64,000 bases of DNA from Phalacrocorax aristotelis. Taxonomy: Eukaryota; Chordata; Aves; Suliformes; Phalacrocoracidae. This document shows, piece by piece, positions 12,195-24,747 of the stretch (its first letter is position 1; every line of letters starts with the position of its first letter). Location: NCBI RefSeq assembly GCF_949628215.1, contig NC_134282.1, positions 4,757,001-4,821,000 on the forward strand, written 5' to 3'. A program made the translations under genes and the position numbers. Below the pieces are notes generated by a model. That model saw nothing but the letters and a program-made list of their open reading frames with translations, was not told where the DNA came from and made no database searches.

Positions 12195-15100
12195 CTGTAA
12201 AATAGAGAGGAGAGACAGAGAGGCAGAGCAAATTTTAGCATGTAAACATCAACTATTCACTTCAAGATGCTACTGACGACCACCGTATGCATCAGATAAA
12301 ATTATTTCTGTTCACCAGTATTTATCAGCTCGTCTTCTACCATTATCAAGAGTTATGCAGTTACCTACTACACCATTTGCAAGTGCCATCAATATGGAAA
12401 GTTGCATAAACATCACAGCATTATAAAAAAGTGGAAAAAGTCTGATTTTTAAATACATATAAATTGTAGCTATATGAAGTGTCACAACAGACCACGTCAG
12501 TATAACCCGTTAGGAAGGTTGGGATGATGTCTGCATCAGATGTTTCACAAATCCCAGAATAAAACACACTTCTTCGTTTCCCAGGTTCATTCTCCTACCT
12601 GACAAAATACTACTTTTGTATTTCGAAGCCTTAACGCATTTCTAGAACAAACAAAACCACCAACCCTGTTTTCTGGTACCCTTTAGCATAAATGAAACAG
12701 AATTACCAGAAGTGAGATTGAGAAAATCTTGACCATAACTGCCTGTGCATTTGTGTGTTCAAATATAAACAGGAGTCCAACCCAATTTTTTTTCTGTGAA
12801 ATGTTTTGTGTTTAAACACAGAAATTGAATAATGTTTTCATCTTTGGAGTACAGTAAGCCCCAAACTTGCTAGAGTATCATCAAAACTTATTTACAGTTA
12901 GATCTGGAAACATCTGATGAATTTTTCAAGTGTGGCAAAGTTACTGTCATATTGCTTATGGGTACACTACCAGCAGCTAAAACACGGAGGAGACTGCAAA
13001 CCAGTTATCTTCTCTACCATTGATTTGAGGGGTTATTTCTTACAATAAGACCTCACTGAATCTAAAAAAATCCATCTGCCTTTATGATGATAAGGATCTA
13101 GATCATCACTAAGCGTACATCTCACCAAAAATGAGGAAGACAGCAGATGAGAACGAAAGCAGCAGGAGCATACAGGATCACTGGTGCTCGCCAACTGCTG
13201 TGAAATGTACTGGGCAAAGGAAGTGCTGTGCTGGTTTTAGTGAAACATCACATTCGGTGCACTTTCATCTCCACTTGTATAATCGGAAATATTTAAGTGG
13301 TTCTTAGACAGCAACAGGCTATTACTGCAAGTCCTCTGACTCCACTACTTTGATTAAGCAAGCTGTTACAGTACAACAATGCCCACTGCCTGCATGTTAC
13401 AGCACGTACTACAGAAGCACATCTCTGGTTGAGTTTTGATTTCCAGCTCTAAGGAAAGGTTCCAGTACTGGTTACACTGCCCTGTTGTGATTGACGAGGT
13501 AAAGCAACAATTAAACTAAACAATTCAATAAAGAAGTCAAAAAGGGGGAGAAGGCACTTAGTGCCTCCTCAGGCAGGCCGAGGAAGAACAGATGTTTAAA
13601 CAAATTTCAAATTCTAAATTACTAATTTTGTTCAATGTACAAAGAGGGTTCCTCCCACTCCACACTTCTCAGAGAGAAACAGCAACTGCTTCAAGAAGAC
13701 ACTGGATTAAGGCTTTTTTTAAATGCCATATACACGGCTTAGGGACGTTACCTGTTGCCAGGCCCTCTGTTTAACTTGGGTACTTCTGACAACTGCTTGG
13801 AACCTAGGGTCCAAAATCTATTGTAAATTGTGATAAATGGAGAAAAAGGTTCAAATTATACGTTGCGAAGAGCTCTACAACACAGGCAATAACAGAGTAA
13901 ACTTTCATGCAAGGAACGTACTTAGTTTTCAAAGTCTAACTTCAAAAGAAACAATCAACCTTAGGGAGCAATCTATAGGTTTTACTCTCTAAAGAAAGTA
14001 AGCTACACAAGCCATATAAAACATGCTATACATGATTATCTTCACAAATTAGAACATGTTGTTACTTGCAGTAATAGGGCTTGTACCAGATGTTTAGTAA
14101 ATCAGGCCTTAGTCAGAGAGGATTACTTCTGGCAGCAAAGGCTAGGAGTCTGTGGAGTGGGATGTCATGAAATTAAATTCACGAGAAGGATTTACGATGC
14201 TAGTCTCTGCCCTACTCCCCAGAAATGCCAAAACCTGTCTCTCAAGTACTGCCTGTTTCTTAGTTTGAGACAGTAAGAACAGGAAATACACACAGCTATG
14301 ATCAAGTGACCACAAAGCTCTGCTGAACTTCAGTTTTAGATTTTGTTTACTTAAAAAAAAAAACAAACTGTGAAGGCTAGTTTTCTGTGACGCAGTATAA
14401 AATATATCACAATCATAACTGCACCTGATTTTGAAAAGGGTCATTCCATGGCGCTCTCTGCCACTAACTACATTTTTCCCATTGGAATGACATGAATAAC
14501 CTCCAACATAAAGAAGCAACAGTAAAAGTTAAAAGGAAAGTGGAAGAAAGAAAAAAATCTCCATAGGTTTCGACATATGAACCCAAGAGGCAGGAATGAG
14601 AGACAGAAATATGATTTTCATCTCCAAGATGAAACTCTTGACTAAATGCTTTGATAGAGCACGAAAGGGACTCATCAGTGCAGAAGATTCTACCACCAAG
14701 GAAGAGAAAGAGCAGCAAGGTATGCTACTAATCTGACAAAAAGGTGGCCAAGAGCTTTGGATTTTGTTTTAATATAAAAGGAAGAAAAAGAGGAATAGCT
14801 TCTTTCTATAACTAAAATGAGAATGTTTAGTTCTCTAACATGGGCAAGCCTATACACATTAAAAACATGATTTGTTTTAAATGAGGATGTAACGGACTTA
14901 TGTTTAAGATTAGTATGTCACCAATAACATTGTGTTTCTGTAAGCTGCATTCTACCTCAGTTTCAGTCACGGACAGGTAAATAAATACTGCTGTCACTGT
15001 GACCTATTTTGGTATTTGTCTATGGTGTCAGAACACATGGAGAAGATGAAACCTTAAGGTGGGTGAGCAATAGCTTCACCATTTCCTGATACACTAAATA

Positions 15101-18100
15101 TGGTTTGGTTTGAAACTAACTTTCCCTTCTCACCTGTGCTGCATATTCAGCTTCTTTGTCTTTTTCTAAATTGGAGTCACAGCTACACTTTTGCTTCATC
15201 ACTTGGTCCAGTTTCTTCTCCAGGTCTCTCTGCTCAAAATAAAATTCTTCCATCCTTTGAGCGTGCTCTGTCTGCAAACATTCAAGTTCTTTTTGTAGAT
15301 TCTGCTGCTCTTCAGTTAGTTCCTTCATAACTTTAGAGTTGCTTAACATTTCCACTTCCTGTGAAGAAAAAAAATATCAGGATCACGTATACCTTGTTTC
15401 TAAGACCAGAAAGGAAAAAAACTGAATTGAAATGTGTATCTGGAAACAATGAGGCCAAAAAGAGCACATTTATCTACTGATAACAATAGCCTGATAACAG
15501 TATTTATCTACTTATCAATGACAAACTGGAATTCTGTAGCAAGCATTTCATTTTTAAGAAACTATTTACACTTCCAAGCACACTTGGAGCTTTCAGAAAG
15601 AGTCACAACTTCCAGCAGTGAACCCCAGAAAGCAGCAGCACTGATTTACTAACATCTACTTTGAAGATGTAAGAAATGCATCATCAGGAAACAGAATAAA
15701 TGTATTTGGTTTCTTTTTCCACTAGCATTTTGGTATTTTTTTAAAGTCTTTTTTTTTTTTTTTAACTTATCTACAAGCTTTAACTCCAACAGCAGAACAG
15801 CTTAAAAGTAGCAGCTCTAGAGCCCTATCTGAGCTCACCGATTCTGAGCTTAACATTAAATAAACTAAACTAAACATCAGGTCTGGTCTATGAATGTGTG
15901 AGGCAAAGCAGTATTTACCTTAATTCAGAAAACAGAAATCAGAAATGAACACCAGCTTCTAATGTCATCCACTATTAAAACACTAATAAAATCCCTCTAA
16001 AAACAAGGGCTTATCAAGCAGAAATAGGAAGGTGGTATTCTTTTTATACAGGGCAGTGATAAGACCATTCCTAGAATACTGATGTCTGCATCTCTAAAAT
16101 CCTGAAAACAGAAATTTTAGGACTTAAAACTCTCCTTGCCAAAATACTTCAATCTTTGGAAAACATTTTAAAGTGAAAGAAGTGGTTTTCATTTGGATAA
16201 AATCAAAGAAGGAGCTGCTTGAACACAGTAGTTGCGAACTGACAAGACACCAATTATTAGTGGGCTCGAACCTAAGGAGCATAAGGGATATTAACAGTTT
16301 GGTGTCTGGATTCAAGCTGGAGGGAAAATTATGTGTGGTTTGGTGTTTCTAAGTGTAATCTGCAACACTGAGTCTAGAACCAACAAGCTAACACTGGTTT
16401 TCTGATGTCAAAAGTGAAACGCACTCAGATTGGCACTGTACCATTTGAAGCTGCTGTTTCCTCCTCAAAATAGTATTTAGTTTTTCTTGCTGTTTGATGT
16501 AGGTTTTCATTACTTCTTCCATGATCCTCCCCTTGTCATCTTCACAACTGATGTCCTTCATGAGAGTGGGGGACAAGGTTCGCGCATCATTACCTACTTC
16601 AACACGGCTAGAGTCTCTAGTGATTTTGGAAGAAACACGTTCAGATTTTCCACCTCTTGCAGAACGAGTTGACACAGGTGGATCTATACAAAAAAGAAGA
16701 ACACAGCACAATAATCACTGAAAATTAAACTTCCACAGTGAAAAAGACGCAAAGAAAACTGAAGATTATAAAAAGGTCAAAAGAATTTTTGGAAAACTGA
16801 AGCGACATCACAAAATATTAGCTTGGTGTTGAGATTTGCAAAATTATATGGTATAAAATCTGGAAAGACTTCAACGTAATTTTCACTACTCACCTAAACG
16901 TTTATGCCGCTCCACGCCAGATTTCAAGTCAATTTTTTCCTGTTCTTCAAGAGAAAGCTCTGGATAGGAGGCAGCTTTTTTGTGTTTTCCACTGCTGAGC
17001 TTCTCTGACTGTCCAGGTGACGACTTAATTACTTCTGAAACTTTGACTGTTGTTTTTGCAACATCCTTACATTGTGATGCAAGGGATACGTTTGGGGCAA
17101 CCACTTTATCACACATATAAAGGTAGTAACTGAAATAGTAGAAGACTGAAGTTAAGAATGAAAGGTAAAGCGTAATAAATGATGACTGGTAGAGAGCAGT
17201 AAGTTTAATTTAACGTGATTTCAAACTGCAAAAGCTTGAAACTGCGAAATGAAAAATAAGCACGTCCTTTTTAAATTTTTCCTATGCAAAAGGGAATCCT
17301 AATGACCCACTTAATCTTCACTGAGTAGATTATCTAGATATGATTTTGAGGCTATCAAACAAGAGGATTTTTCGAACACGGCTGATTTAAAAAATCGTAC
17401 AGAAAAATCATAGGAAGTCTTCATTTAAATGCAAAGAATGAAACTAGAATGCCATTGAACCCAGACTCTCCAGCATCTTCATAATCCTTACATTAGCAAT
17501 GGAGGATGGGGGGAGCGATCAGTGTAATGGGAATGAGCATATCACTCTCTGAAGAGCAAAGCTGTGTACTGACAGTGCCAGGGCATATCTGGGGCCACTG
17601 CTGGACCTTCTTTCCCACCTATATTGACCAATCGGTCTGGACTTGCACAGCTCCTGGACTCCAGGGAGCATCCTTCTGTACCACTCTAACCTAGCCACAC
17701 AGCTTTTGTCTAGTACAGAGGGAAAAGAGCGCCAAATGCGTTAAGGTCAGCGCCAAGATAATTAGTGTCACGATGCCAGAGTTAACACTGCTGTCTTCAA
17801 CACCCCCCCTTCTCCTAGTTCTGAAGGAAGGCACCAACAGAAACAGAAGTCCCACCATTCACACGCGCGCATGGGAACTAGTTTGATGCGCGTGTGTTGC
17901 TTTGATCAGCCAAGAGTCTGAACTCACCCATATACGGTAAATGCATAACCACATGAGGATGAGGGTGAGAGGTACGTCAAGAACCACCGTTTCCCTCGCT
18001 GATACAGATGACAAACTTTGTACTATGTTAAGGAAATGCACTCGCTTTCTAAAACCAGGAAACTAATCAGCAGACAATTCAGCAGCAGCCATTGTTCCAG

Positions 18101-21100
18101 TGCGGAAAAAAGCTTTCAAACACCTTTTACAAGTCTTCTTTGAAAGGAAATTAAGTCACACTCATGGTAAATAAGCCCTGTGCAGCTTTCCACGTACATG
18201 ACTTATGTTATAATACAAAAGATTAAAAATTACCTTCTGTCATTTCTACTCTGAAAAAGGAAATTGTAATTACATTTCAATTGTATTGCCTCCTGAAGAA
18301 CGCATAGATCACAGCTTGAGTCCCATACCAAAACCCACTCATAAGCAGTTCATTAATATTTACACTAAGAAATGCATAAGAAGTTAGTGTTCAATTATTC
18401 CTGTGTGATCCCTTAGAGCTTTCCTAACAGTTCAGGTTGCAAATACATTTTTCAGTTTGAATTATCTTTAAATAGCCAAAAGTATTTAAATCCTTGTACA
18501 GACAGTGCTTATAGTTCTACACAGGAAATTCAGTTACCTGGGATGGAAAAAGGATGGTGGTTGAGGATCAGCTTCTGCTTCTTGCTTTATAACTGGATAC
18601 CACTGTGGTAATTCCAGGCTCTGCTGTGAATCTGCCTAAAAAAAAGAAAATAAATTGGTGGTTGGAAGATGGGTATATGTTATGTAAATTTTCATAAATG
18701 CTCCTCGGCAGAATGGCATTTATACCATTAATACATACCCACCAGAGAAACTGGGGTACTGCAAAATGGAGTGTCTTTGGCAGAGATGCAGGGTGATGCA
18801 AGCCACAGAAGTTTCTTCTATCTCCAATTTCCCATTATGGGCAAAGTGGCAATGAAATTAAAAGAAAATCTCTTTACAAACCTATATAAAAGCTCTGCTG
18901 AGTTTCCAGAACCCTGCCAGAGGCGTGCTAAAAATATTAGGGAGAAACAGAAAGCAAAAACTGGGGTTTCCAGAAGGTTGTGGGAGCCTTTTGCAATAAA
19001 GGACCCACATCAGAATAAGCACTTGACGGATACTTTATTACAAAATAAAGCGTGTGAATCAAATGGAACAATTACTGGTGTTCAGAAGACAGAACTTTAT
19101 GTAGTTGTCAGGAATTTTTATTGCAAAAGCGGGCAAAGCTGCTGCAGTAACATGACAATTCCATTTCCTTTGCAGTAACAAAGTTAATTCAGAAGCATCA
19201 GAACAAATCATGAAAACTTCTGTGCATTCTGTATTCAGTTAGCAATCCTTGCTCTGTTTGTCTCAAGAAACATTTTTGGAATTACTCTTTAGTTAAAGTT
19301 GCTAGTGACACTTGGTGCTCCACTGCAAAGGTACTATTAATTTCAAGTGAAAGGTGTCTCATCACATATTTAAACAAGACTTGTAGCTAAGAAATTGATT
19401 CTTAATTTCATTGTACTAAAACAGCCGTGGGCAGCGGGTTTTTGGGTAAGGTGTGGTTGGCTGACCCCGGCCAGCAACCAAGCACCAACGCAGCCACTCC
19501 CTCACCACCAACCCCAGTGGGGCAGGGACAGTAGCAAGAAAGCTCATGGGTAAAGATAAAGGCAGTTTAATCCCTGAAGGAAAGAGGGGAGAGAAAAAAA
19601 ACAAACAACAACAAGTGAAGCAAAGGATACTGCTCACCACCTCCCACAGGTAGACCGATGCCCAGCCAGACTCTGAACAATGCCCACCTTGGATGCAAAA
19701 CCCCCTTTCTTCTTCTTCTACCCCATTTTTTTCTTGCTGACCGTGATGTTACATGGTATGGAATGTCTCCTTGGCCAATTCAGGCCACCTGTCCCGGCTG
19801 TGTCCCCTCCCAGCCTCTTGCCCACCCCCAGCCTACTCACTGCAGGGGCCGAGCACGGAACAGAGAAAGCACTGACACTGTGGAAGCAACTGTTCAGCGG
19901 CAGCTAAACCTTGGTGTGTTAACAACACTGCTTTAGCCAGAAATCCAACGCATGCCACCATACAGGATGCTATGAAGAAAGTTAACACCATTCCAGCCAG
20001 ATCCAATACCTTTGGCAAGTTCCGCAATTAAAAAAACAGAAAAAAGCTTATAAAGCTAAAAAAAAAAATTATATCCTGCTGTACCAAAAGCTTCATCTAG
20101 CATTCTGACATCTTCACAATTCCTTGTGTACAAGATACATTATCAGAAAAGTTTATATTTACACACCCTGAAATAAAAGTCACAGAGCCTGATCTCTGGC
20201 AGTCAGGAGGGCACCCAATTACACATGGGTGGCTTCTACCAAGGCCTGCTGAATCACACGAAGGAGACCAACCCATCCACAATCCTCTGGTCAAAACTTC
20301 CAGCCCACTAAATTCAGCTCTAGCAATGAAACTGAAATTTAACTCCACCCCTGCAGTTCCTCAAATCAGTTCCAACACAGACCAAAAGGAGGGAGGGTAC
20401 AGGGAAACTAAGCTCCAGGCTAATAAACTCATAAGCAAGACTTTAAATAACACAGATTGGAAATACAGCAAATCATCGCTGGGAAAGTGGCCTAATCCTG
20501 ACACTTGTCAAGTTTTTTCCACTTATTCAAAGCATTCTAATACTTTAAATAATGTACATATATTCTTCTACTTATATTACAGCTAGTACACAGCAACCCG
20601 ATTTTAACTTCTGAATCACATCTTGTCCATGTTTTAGGACTCACATTTTAATATGTTTATATATTTATGTATGAAATTACGTAGCAGGTAATCTGTATTT
20701 TCAAGTTACTAGGTCAGATTTTTACATTCCCACCTATTTCAACTGGAAACCAACAGTACTGCCTACCCATTAGTGTGCATTTTGCAAATGAAGTACATAA
20801 CATGCGATCAAATTTTTACTTAGGAAAGAAAATAAAAAGTAATGGTCAATATACATGGAGCCTTTTTCCAAGGCTATTCCTCCCTCATCATCCAGGTTAT
20901 CAAAATAGAGAGAGAGCATCTACTTCAAGATATACAGGTGTATTTCTTTACCTAACGATCTGTTTCGTTTCGATGCTCTTAATTTTATAAATGCAATATA
21001 TCCAAGTAAACTTAAAATTTATTGAATGACTTCTATCAAAACAGTTTGAAAAGGCTACAAGAAAAGTATGTCATTTGTCTTCTGAAGCTAGTTGTACGAA

Positions 21101-24100
21101 GCTGTTTTTAAGGAAAAAAAAAATATACACACACACACAGAGATAAGTAGTGCTTTCAGCCTAATCATTAAGCCAGCAGTTTTAACAGAGATGGGATTTA
21201 TAAAAATACTGAGAAGAGACGTTAACTCTCCACACTGTGAGCTTCTGCCCACACAGTGGTGAACTCAAGGAATCCGTCTGAGAAGCAAGACAAAGTTTTA
21301 GTGCAGAGTGATTATCAGAAGCTGTCGCAAAGGCAAAGGGAGTGAGGACCTGACAGCACAGACACCAGCAGACTTAGTGGCAGCTGTTCCCATGAAGAGC
21401 AGGTGGATGTTACAATGCGGTCTAGAACTCAACAGAAAATGAGAAACTCGGTGACATTCAAATATACAGCTTACAGATTTCCTACTAGCACAAAGAACAG
21501 AAAATAATTAAGCTTGTGAGTACAGCAGGTGAGGATCTACGTTGTCTGCTCTTCAAATACTGCAAGCAAAAGCGTATTAGCACTGCGAGATGAGTAAACT
21601 CAGGGTGAAATGCTAAGGAGAAAGGCAGCGCACAGGGTTTAGGATGATCCAAAGCCTGTGGGATTTAATCAATAATTTATTATTACTGGATGGACAAAGG
21701 CCTAGCCAAGGGCAACTATTCTTCCTGGGCCTCCCAGGATAACCTCAAAGATGTGCTGCTGCTTCTGAGGACTGACTCAGCAAAGGTGGTATGAAGGTGA
21801 CAGAATAGCGAACAGAACATCCTGCAAATAGATTTCCCTGGGAGCGTAAGAAAAGGGAACGTCTACACCTTGTACCTAACACCTCTCACACCACAGAAAT
21901 GAGGGAAAGAGAAGACGGCTGAAGCAGCCCAAGCCTCCCCAGGACAAGCAAACAGAGGCTGTGTTCCAACACTCCCCTGTTAAACTCTTCTAATCTTTTG
22001 TACTTTCCAGATGAACATCCATGAGAAAAAAAAAAAACAAAAAACACAAAATAAAATAAAATAACAAGAATCCTCCCCCACCATTTTATCTTGGTTCAGG
22101 TTTTCACAGTTTCTCTCTCAGTCTGATTTCATATGCTGCTTTGCAAGAAAGAACTATGCAGGTCTGCAACAGAAGACTCCAGAAAGTTTTTGTATTTCAT
22201 TTGCACCAGTCCACTCCAAATTACTGTTACTGCTACTTTCAGCTGTTTTTTTTCATCTGTACACATGAAACTGAAAGTTCTCGTGGTCTGAGATCTGCCA
22301 CTGTGAAAACAGAAGCAGTTATTATAGGTATGAACATGGAAGACTATTTCCTCCGACGCACCCACCGTGCTGCAGTTTACCTCCCCTGGCGTTGCAAGGA
22401 TAAAGGCTGCCACGCCGTTATCAGATGAAAAGCAAAGTCTCCTTGCTATGAACTTACCCGCACCTCCAACTGACTCAGCACGTGGGAGCGTGCCATATTG
22501 CAGACTTTCATGGAAATTTTCTCCTGAAATCCCTTACTGTAGACTGGCACAACTGTAAAAATACCTGTTACTACAGTAAGCCCTTCTGCAACACTAACTT
22601 TTCAGAAGTTCATGATGAAAGGTGTCAACATAGAGCACACCTTTTTGGGCTCAACCATCTGGACTGCTCTTGCTGCTATTTTGAAATCCGCCACAAAGCA
22701 TCCAACAGGCAAAATGGATATATAATCAAACCAACAGCAATCAAATGAACATATAAATGCCAAATACACCGAAACGAAACATAATCGTGGGGCAGGAACC
22801 ATTTAGACACCTCTTATGTTTACATTTTACCCCAAAAATTGTACCTTCTGTGACCGGAAGCATCTATGGTGTTCAGTATTTACCTGGTGCTTGTCTTATT
22901 GTTTAAAGTAGAAGCTCTCCAAGAGAAAAATAAGCTCTGTATTTTTGAACCACAGCACAGACTTGCAGCGGTATTTTAGGAAAAAATACGATGTCTATTA
23001 TTAACCATTGTCAAGATACCGGCCTACAGCTCATTACTTGGGCTGCTTAAAACCCCCTCTTTTTGGCATATTTCTCCATAAAAGCGGTTTAAACAGAAAG
23101 CTATTGCTGAACAGGCAGACTTTGGGCTTCTAAACAGCAACTTATCAACGCACCGTTACCCTGCACGCAAAGTCATGAGATGGCTGGTTAGCAAGCCAGG
23201 TCGCCATACACCACATGCATGAGTGCTGGAGTAAAAGTAACGAACGAAGAATTAATTTGCAATACTTGATTTTCCAGCCCCTTTCTGCTTTGCTCAGCTG
23301 CTGCAACACGCACCTCGTAAAACGTACTCCGAGGTCAAATGGGAGAATGAAAATTTCCACAATAGTTCTGAATTTTCCAGAGACTGTATACCTTAGAACA
23401 GAACAAGAACCGACAAAGCCAAACCAGCTCGAACGAAGCTACTTACAGCCCAAAGAGGAAACAAATTACCGCACCTTTTAATGAGAAATGCATTTCCATG
23501 GTGAAGCTCTCTCACAGATTTAACTTAGGCTTGATTTGACAAGCATTCCCACTTAGAAAAGGCAAGCAAGGCGCTTCCAAAACAGGTATTTATGTGTGAG
23601 CAGAGATTCAGGATTTTGACAAGAGTAGGTGAACTTACTTTGGACCGAGTTCTTTTCTGGTTTTTCTCGCTAAATTTCTCCTTCATTTCCTCCAAGAGAT
23701 GCTTCAGTTCCCGCTCCTCTGATGTTCCTAAGTATTTTTGGTTAATATGCAGGTAGCAGTGCCACTTGGCCGATTCGAATCCCCAGTGGCAGGTCCTCTT
23801 GTCCGGGGATCTGTGCGAATGCATCACAAACGTCTGGGGTGAAAACATCCCGTAGCACTCCAAACACTGGATACACGGGTCATCTGGCGCAAGGTAGAAC
23901 TGAGGTGCAAACAAGCCCTGGCACTTGCCCAGGCATTCATGCTCAACTTCAAAGGCACTGCCAGTCTCCTTCAGTTGGGCCAAGGTGTTCTTACCAGGGA
24001 GAAAACTGCCATTTTGCGGGAAAGTGCGAGGACGTAGTAAAGCATTGCATAGTCTCTGAGCATCGGTCAGTGTAATTAGCCCACAGGACGGAGCGTTAAA

Positions 24101-24745
24101 CGGAAGAATTCCCAAAACCTTCAGAATATGAAGCTGGTCGGAAGTGCACCTTGAGCAGTATATGTACAGTTCGTCACACACCGTGTTGATCTGTTGCAAT
24201 GAAAAGTCTCGCAGAACCGAATTCAACACCTGAGGCAGGCAAAGTCTTTTCTCTCCTCCGACTTTAAAACACGAGATAGATTCCCCCTCCAGTATAGTCT
24301 GGGTGAGTTCCGTGGAGCTGTCCGGAGGAATGAGCAGTGGACCAGAAAGTATTTGCGGCGATGGAAGAGGCAAGAAGACAGCGGGTGACATACTTTCCTG
24401 GGAATAACGAGCTGAAAAAGCTGCCGGTCCACCCAGTGAACTCTGGCTGCTCAGGTGGAACTGTGCCAACGTGTGTTTCAAACCTGGATTTAAATTCAAA
24501 GGCTCAGATAGGGAAGTACTGTTTGGCTTGGCGGTTTCCCCATCAGCCTCCACAGGAGTTTCGTCATATTCATCCAAGTTTTCCTTCTTTATCGTTGGCA
24601 ATTTATTTATTACAACTCGTACTTTGCTATTTACATGCATTTCTGTCATTGCTTTTTTTAATGGTGGGCTCCCATCCTCTTGGATCCCACTCCGTTTTTG
24701 GTCTGAAACTAGACCTAGAGGGAAGTTTATTTGCGGGCTTTCCAT
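12033..24745 (-). CDS. SKIL: SnoN (SKI-like proto-oncogene), complete coding span, 7 coding exons
   Basis: SnoN is a nuclear co-repressor that binds Smad2/3 and Smad4 and recruits N-CoR/HDAC to damp TGF-beta target genes. Joined coding exons are 24745-23639, 18635-18538, 17129-16894, 16683-16442, 15358-15134, 12194-12033. That is six coding segments visible by splice logic; with a non-coding first exon the gene has seven exons in all. The product is 689 residues (human 684). In order: a SUMO motif I-K-K-E at K53; a Ski/Sno/Dac domain about 155-240 with the C-L-P-Q motif and the R-L-C-L destruction-box-like motif at 167; a Cys/His-rich Smad4-binding region about 263-335; a second SUMO motif I-K-Q-E at K386; and a coiled coil about 525-680. 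Phases close across all junctions. SKIL is known to be TGF-beta inducible and degraded through APC/C and Smurf2 or Arkadia. Confidence 0.96.
12195..15133 (-). other. SKIL: SKIL intron before the last exon
   Basis: This 2.9-kb GT-AG intron is AT-rich. I see no coding segment, RNA gene or clear mobile element in it. Confidence 0.7.
15134..15358 (-). CDS. SKIL: SKIL coiled-coil exon (residues 562-636)
   Basis: This is an exact 75-codon, phase 0 exon rich in Glu, Lys, Leu and Gln ([12 protein letters not shown]). It forms the central part of the C-terminal coiled coil used for SnoN homodimers and SnoN-Ski heterodimers. It is bounded by a TTCACAG acceptor and a GCACAG / GTGAGA donor. Confidence 0.95.
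15359..16441 (-). other. SKIL: SKIL intron with a T-rich run and a possible old LINE fragment
   Basis: This 1.1-kb intron contains a T-run at about 15749-15763. At about 16000-16330 it has a stretch resembling the reverse-transcriptase part of an old CR1 LINE on the plus strand. Confidence 0.55.
16000..16330 (+). mobile_element. Possible degenerate CR1 LINE fragment
   Basis: The segment around 16050-16085 (GGCAGTGATAAGACC, then ACTG after 15 bases) resembles the CR1 block in which an 'R-P-x-L-E-Y-C' type codon series occurs. The flanking sequence is too decayed to be sure. No open frame remains. This is an inference from memory of the family and could be chance. Confidence 0.35.
16442..16683 (-). 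CDS. SKIL: SKIL coding exon (residues 481-561)
   Basis: The first half is a poorly conserved Ser/Arg-rich linker. The second half starts the coiled coil with [16 protein letters not shown] and Q-Q-E-K-L-N, close to human SnoN. The exon ends in phase 0 at Q-L-Q-M before a GTACAG donor. The acceptor (TTGTATAG) follows a short pyrimidine tract. Confidence 0.95.
16894..17129 (-). CDS. SKIL: SKIL coding exon (residues 402-480)
   Basis: The exon opens with the last base of Ser402 and continues [10 protein letters not shown], a block strongly conserved in SnoN. The rest is Ser/Lys-rich linker ending in S-L-E-E-Q-E-K-I-D. The acceptor is TTTCAG and the donor is TTTAG then GTGAGT. The next intron is only 210 bases. 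Confidence 0.95.
18538..18635 (-). CDS. SKIL: SKIL small coding exon (residues 370-401, first 2 bases of 402)
   Basis: This 98-base exon is too short and intron-bound to show as an open frame. It was found by matching the Q-W-Y-P-V-I-K-Q-E core of SnoN. It is flanked by a T-rich acceptor (TTTTTAG) and a donor (CCCAG then GTAACTG). It carries the second SUMO consensus (K386). Its length is not a multiple of three, so skipping it would shift the frame. Confidence 0.93.
19425..20025 (-). mobile_element. Solo-LTR-like remnant of an avian endogenous retrovirus
   Basis: About 600 bases, more GC-rich than the surrounding intron, match a widespread bird LTR type that I recognise. Landmarks on the plus strand are CCAACGCAGCCACTCCCTCACC near 19486, CACCACCTCCCAC near 19636, GGTATGGAATGTCTCC near 19755, CCCCAGCCTACTCACTG near 19827 and CTATGAAGAAAGTTAACACC near 19970. 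The usual orientation of this LTR puts its 5' end at about 20025, so it runs on the minus strand like SKIL. No internal gag, pol or env sequence adjoins it. Several indels and mismatches indicate age. Exact ends and family name are not certain. Confidence 0.7.
21121..21142. repeat. Short (CA)n microsatellite
   Basis: An A-run passes into ATACACACACACACACAG. It is a short simple repeat inside a SKIL intron. Confidence 0.8.
22026..22066. repeat. A-rich low-complexity run with AAAAT units
   Basis: A long A-run is followed by ACAAAAAACACAAAAT and then several AAAAT units. It is simple sequence without other structure. Confidence 0.8.
23639..24745 (-). CDS. SKIL: SKIL first coding exon (residues 1-369)
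   Basis: This large exon holds exactly 369 codons and ends in phase 0 at a strong donor (CCAAA then GTAAGT). A splice acceptor (TTTAG) ends at 24748, three bases before the ATG, so the exon begins at about 24747 and almost all the 5'UTR lies in an upstream exon. It encodes the whole Ski/Sno/Dac domain and the Smad4-binding region. Candidate metal ligands there are C271, C275, C291, C294, C297, H309, H311, C319 and H320. The proline-rich stretch at 121-141 (P-L-P-S-P) and the A-Q-F-H-L-S-S motif at 94-100 are typical of SnoN rather than SKI. An upstream in-frame Met at 24763 lies across the acceptor and is not used. Confidence 0.96.
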
Positions 24746-24747
24746 TG

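Larger units (their letters stand above)
18636..23638 (-). other. SKIL: SKIL intron after the first coding exon
   Basis: This is the largest SKIL coding intron (5.0 kb). It contains the LTR at about 19425-20025, a short CA-repeat at about 21125-21138 and an A-rich low-complexity run at about 22026-22066. The 135-codon plus-strand open frame at 18771-19178 matches nothing I recognise and is treated as chance. Confidence 0.75.

Noticed and set aside
18771-19178. 135-codon plus-strand frame in a SKIL intron
   Set aside because: No family resemblance, no codon pattern and no flanking gene signals.
19833-20027. 64-codon minus-strand frame in the LTR
   Set aside because: It lies within the non-coding LTR and has no retroviral protein content.
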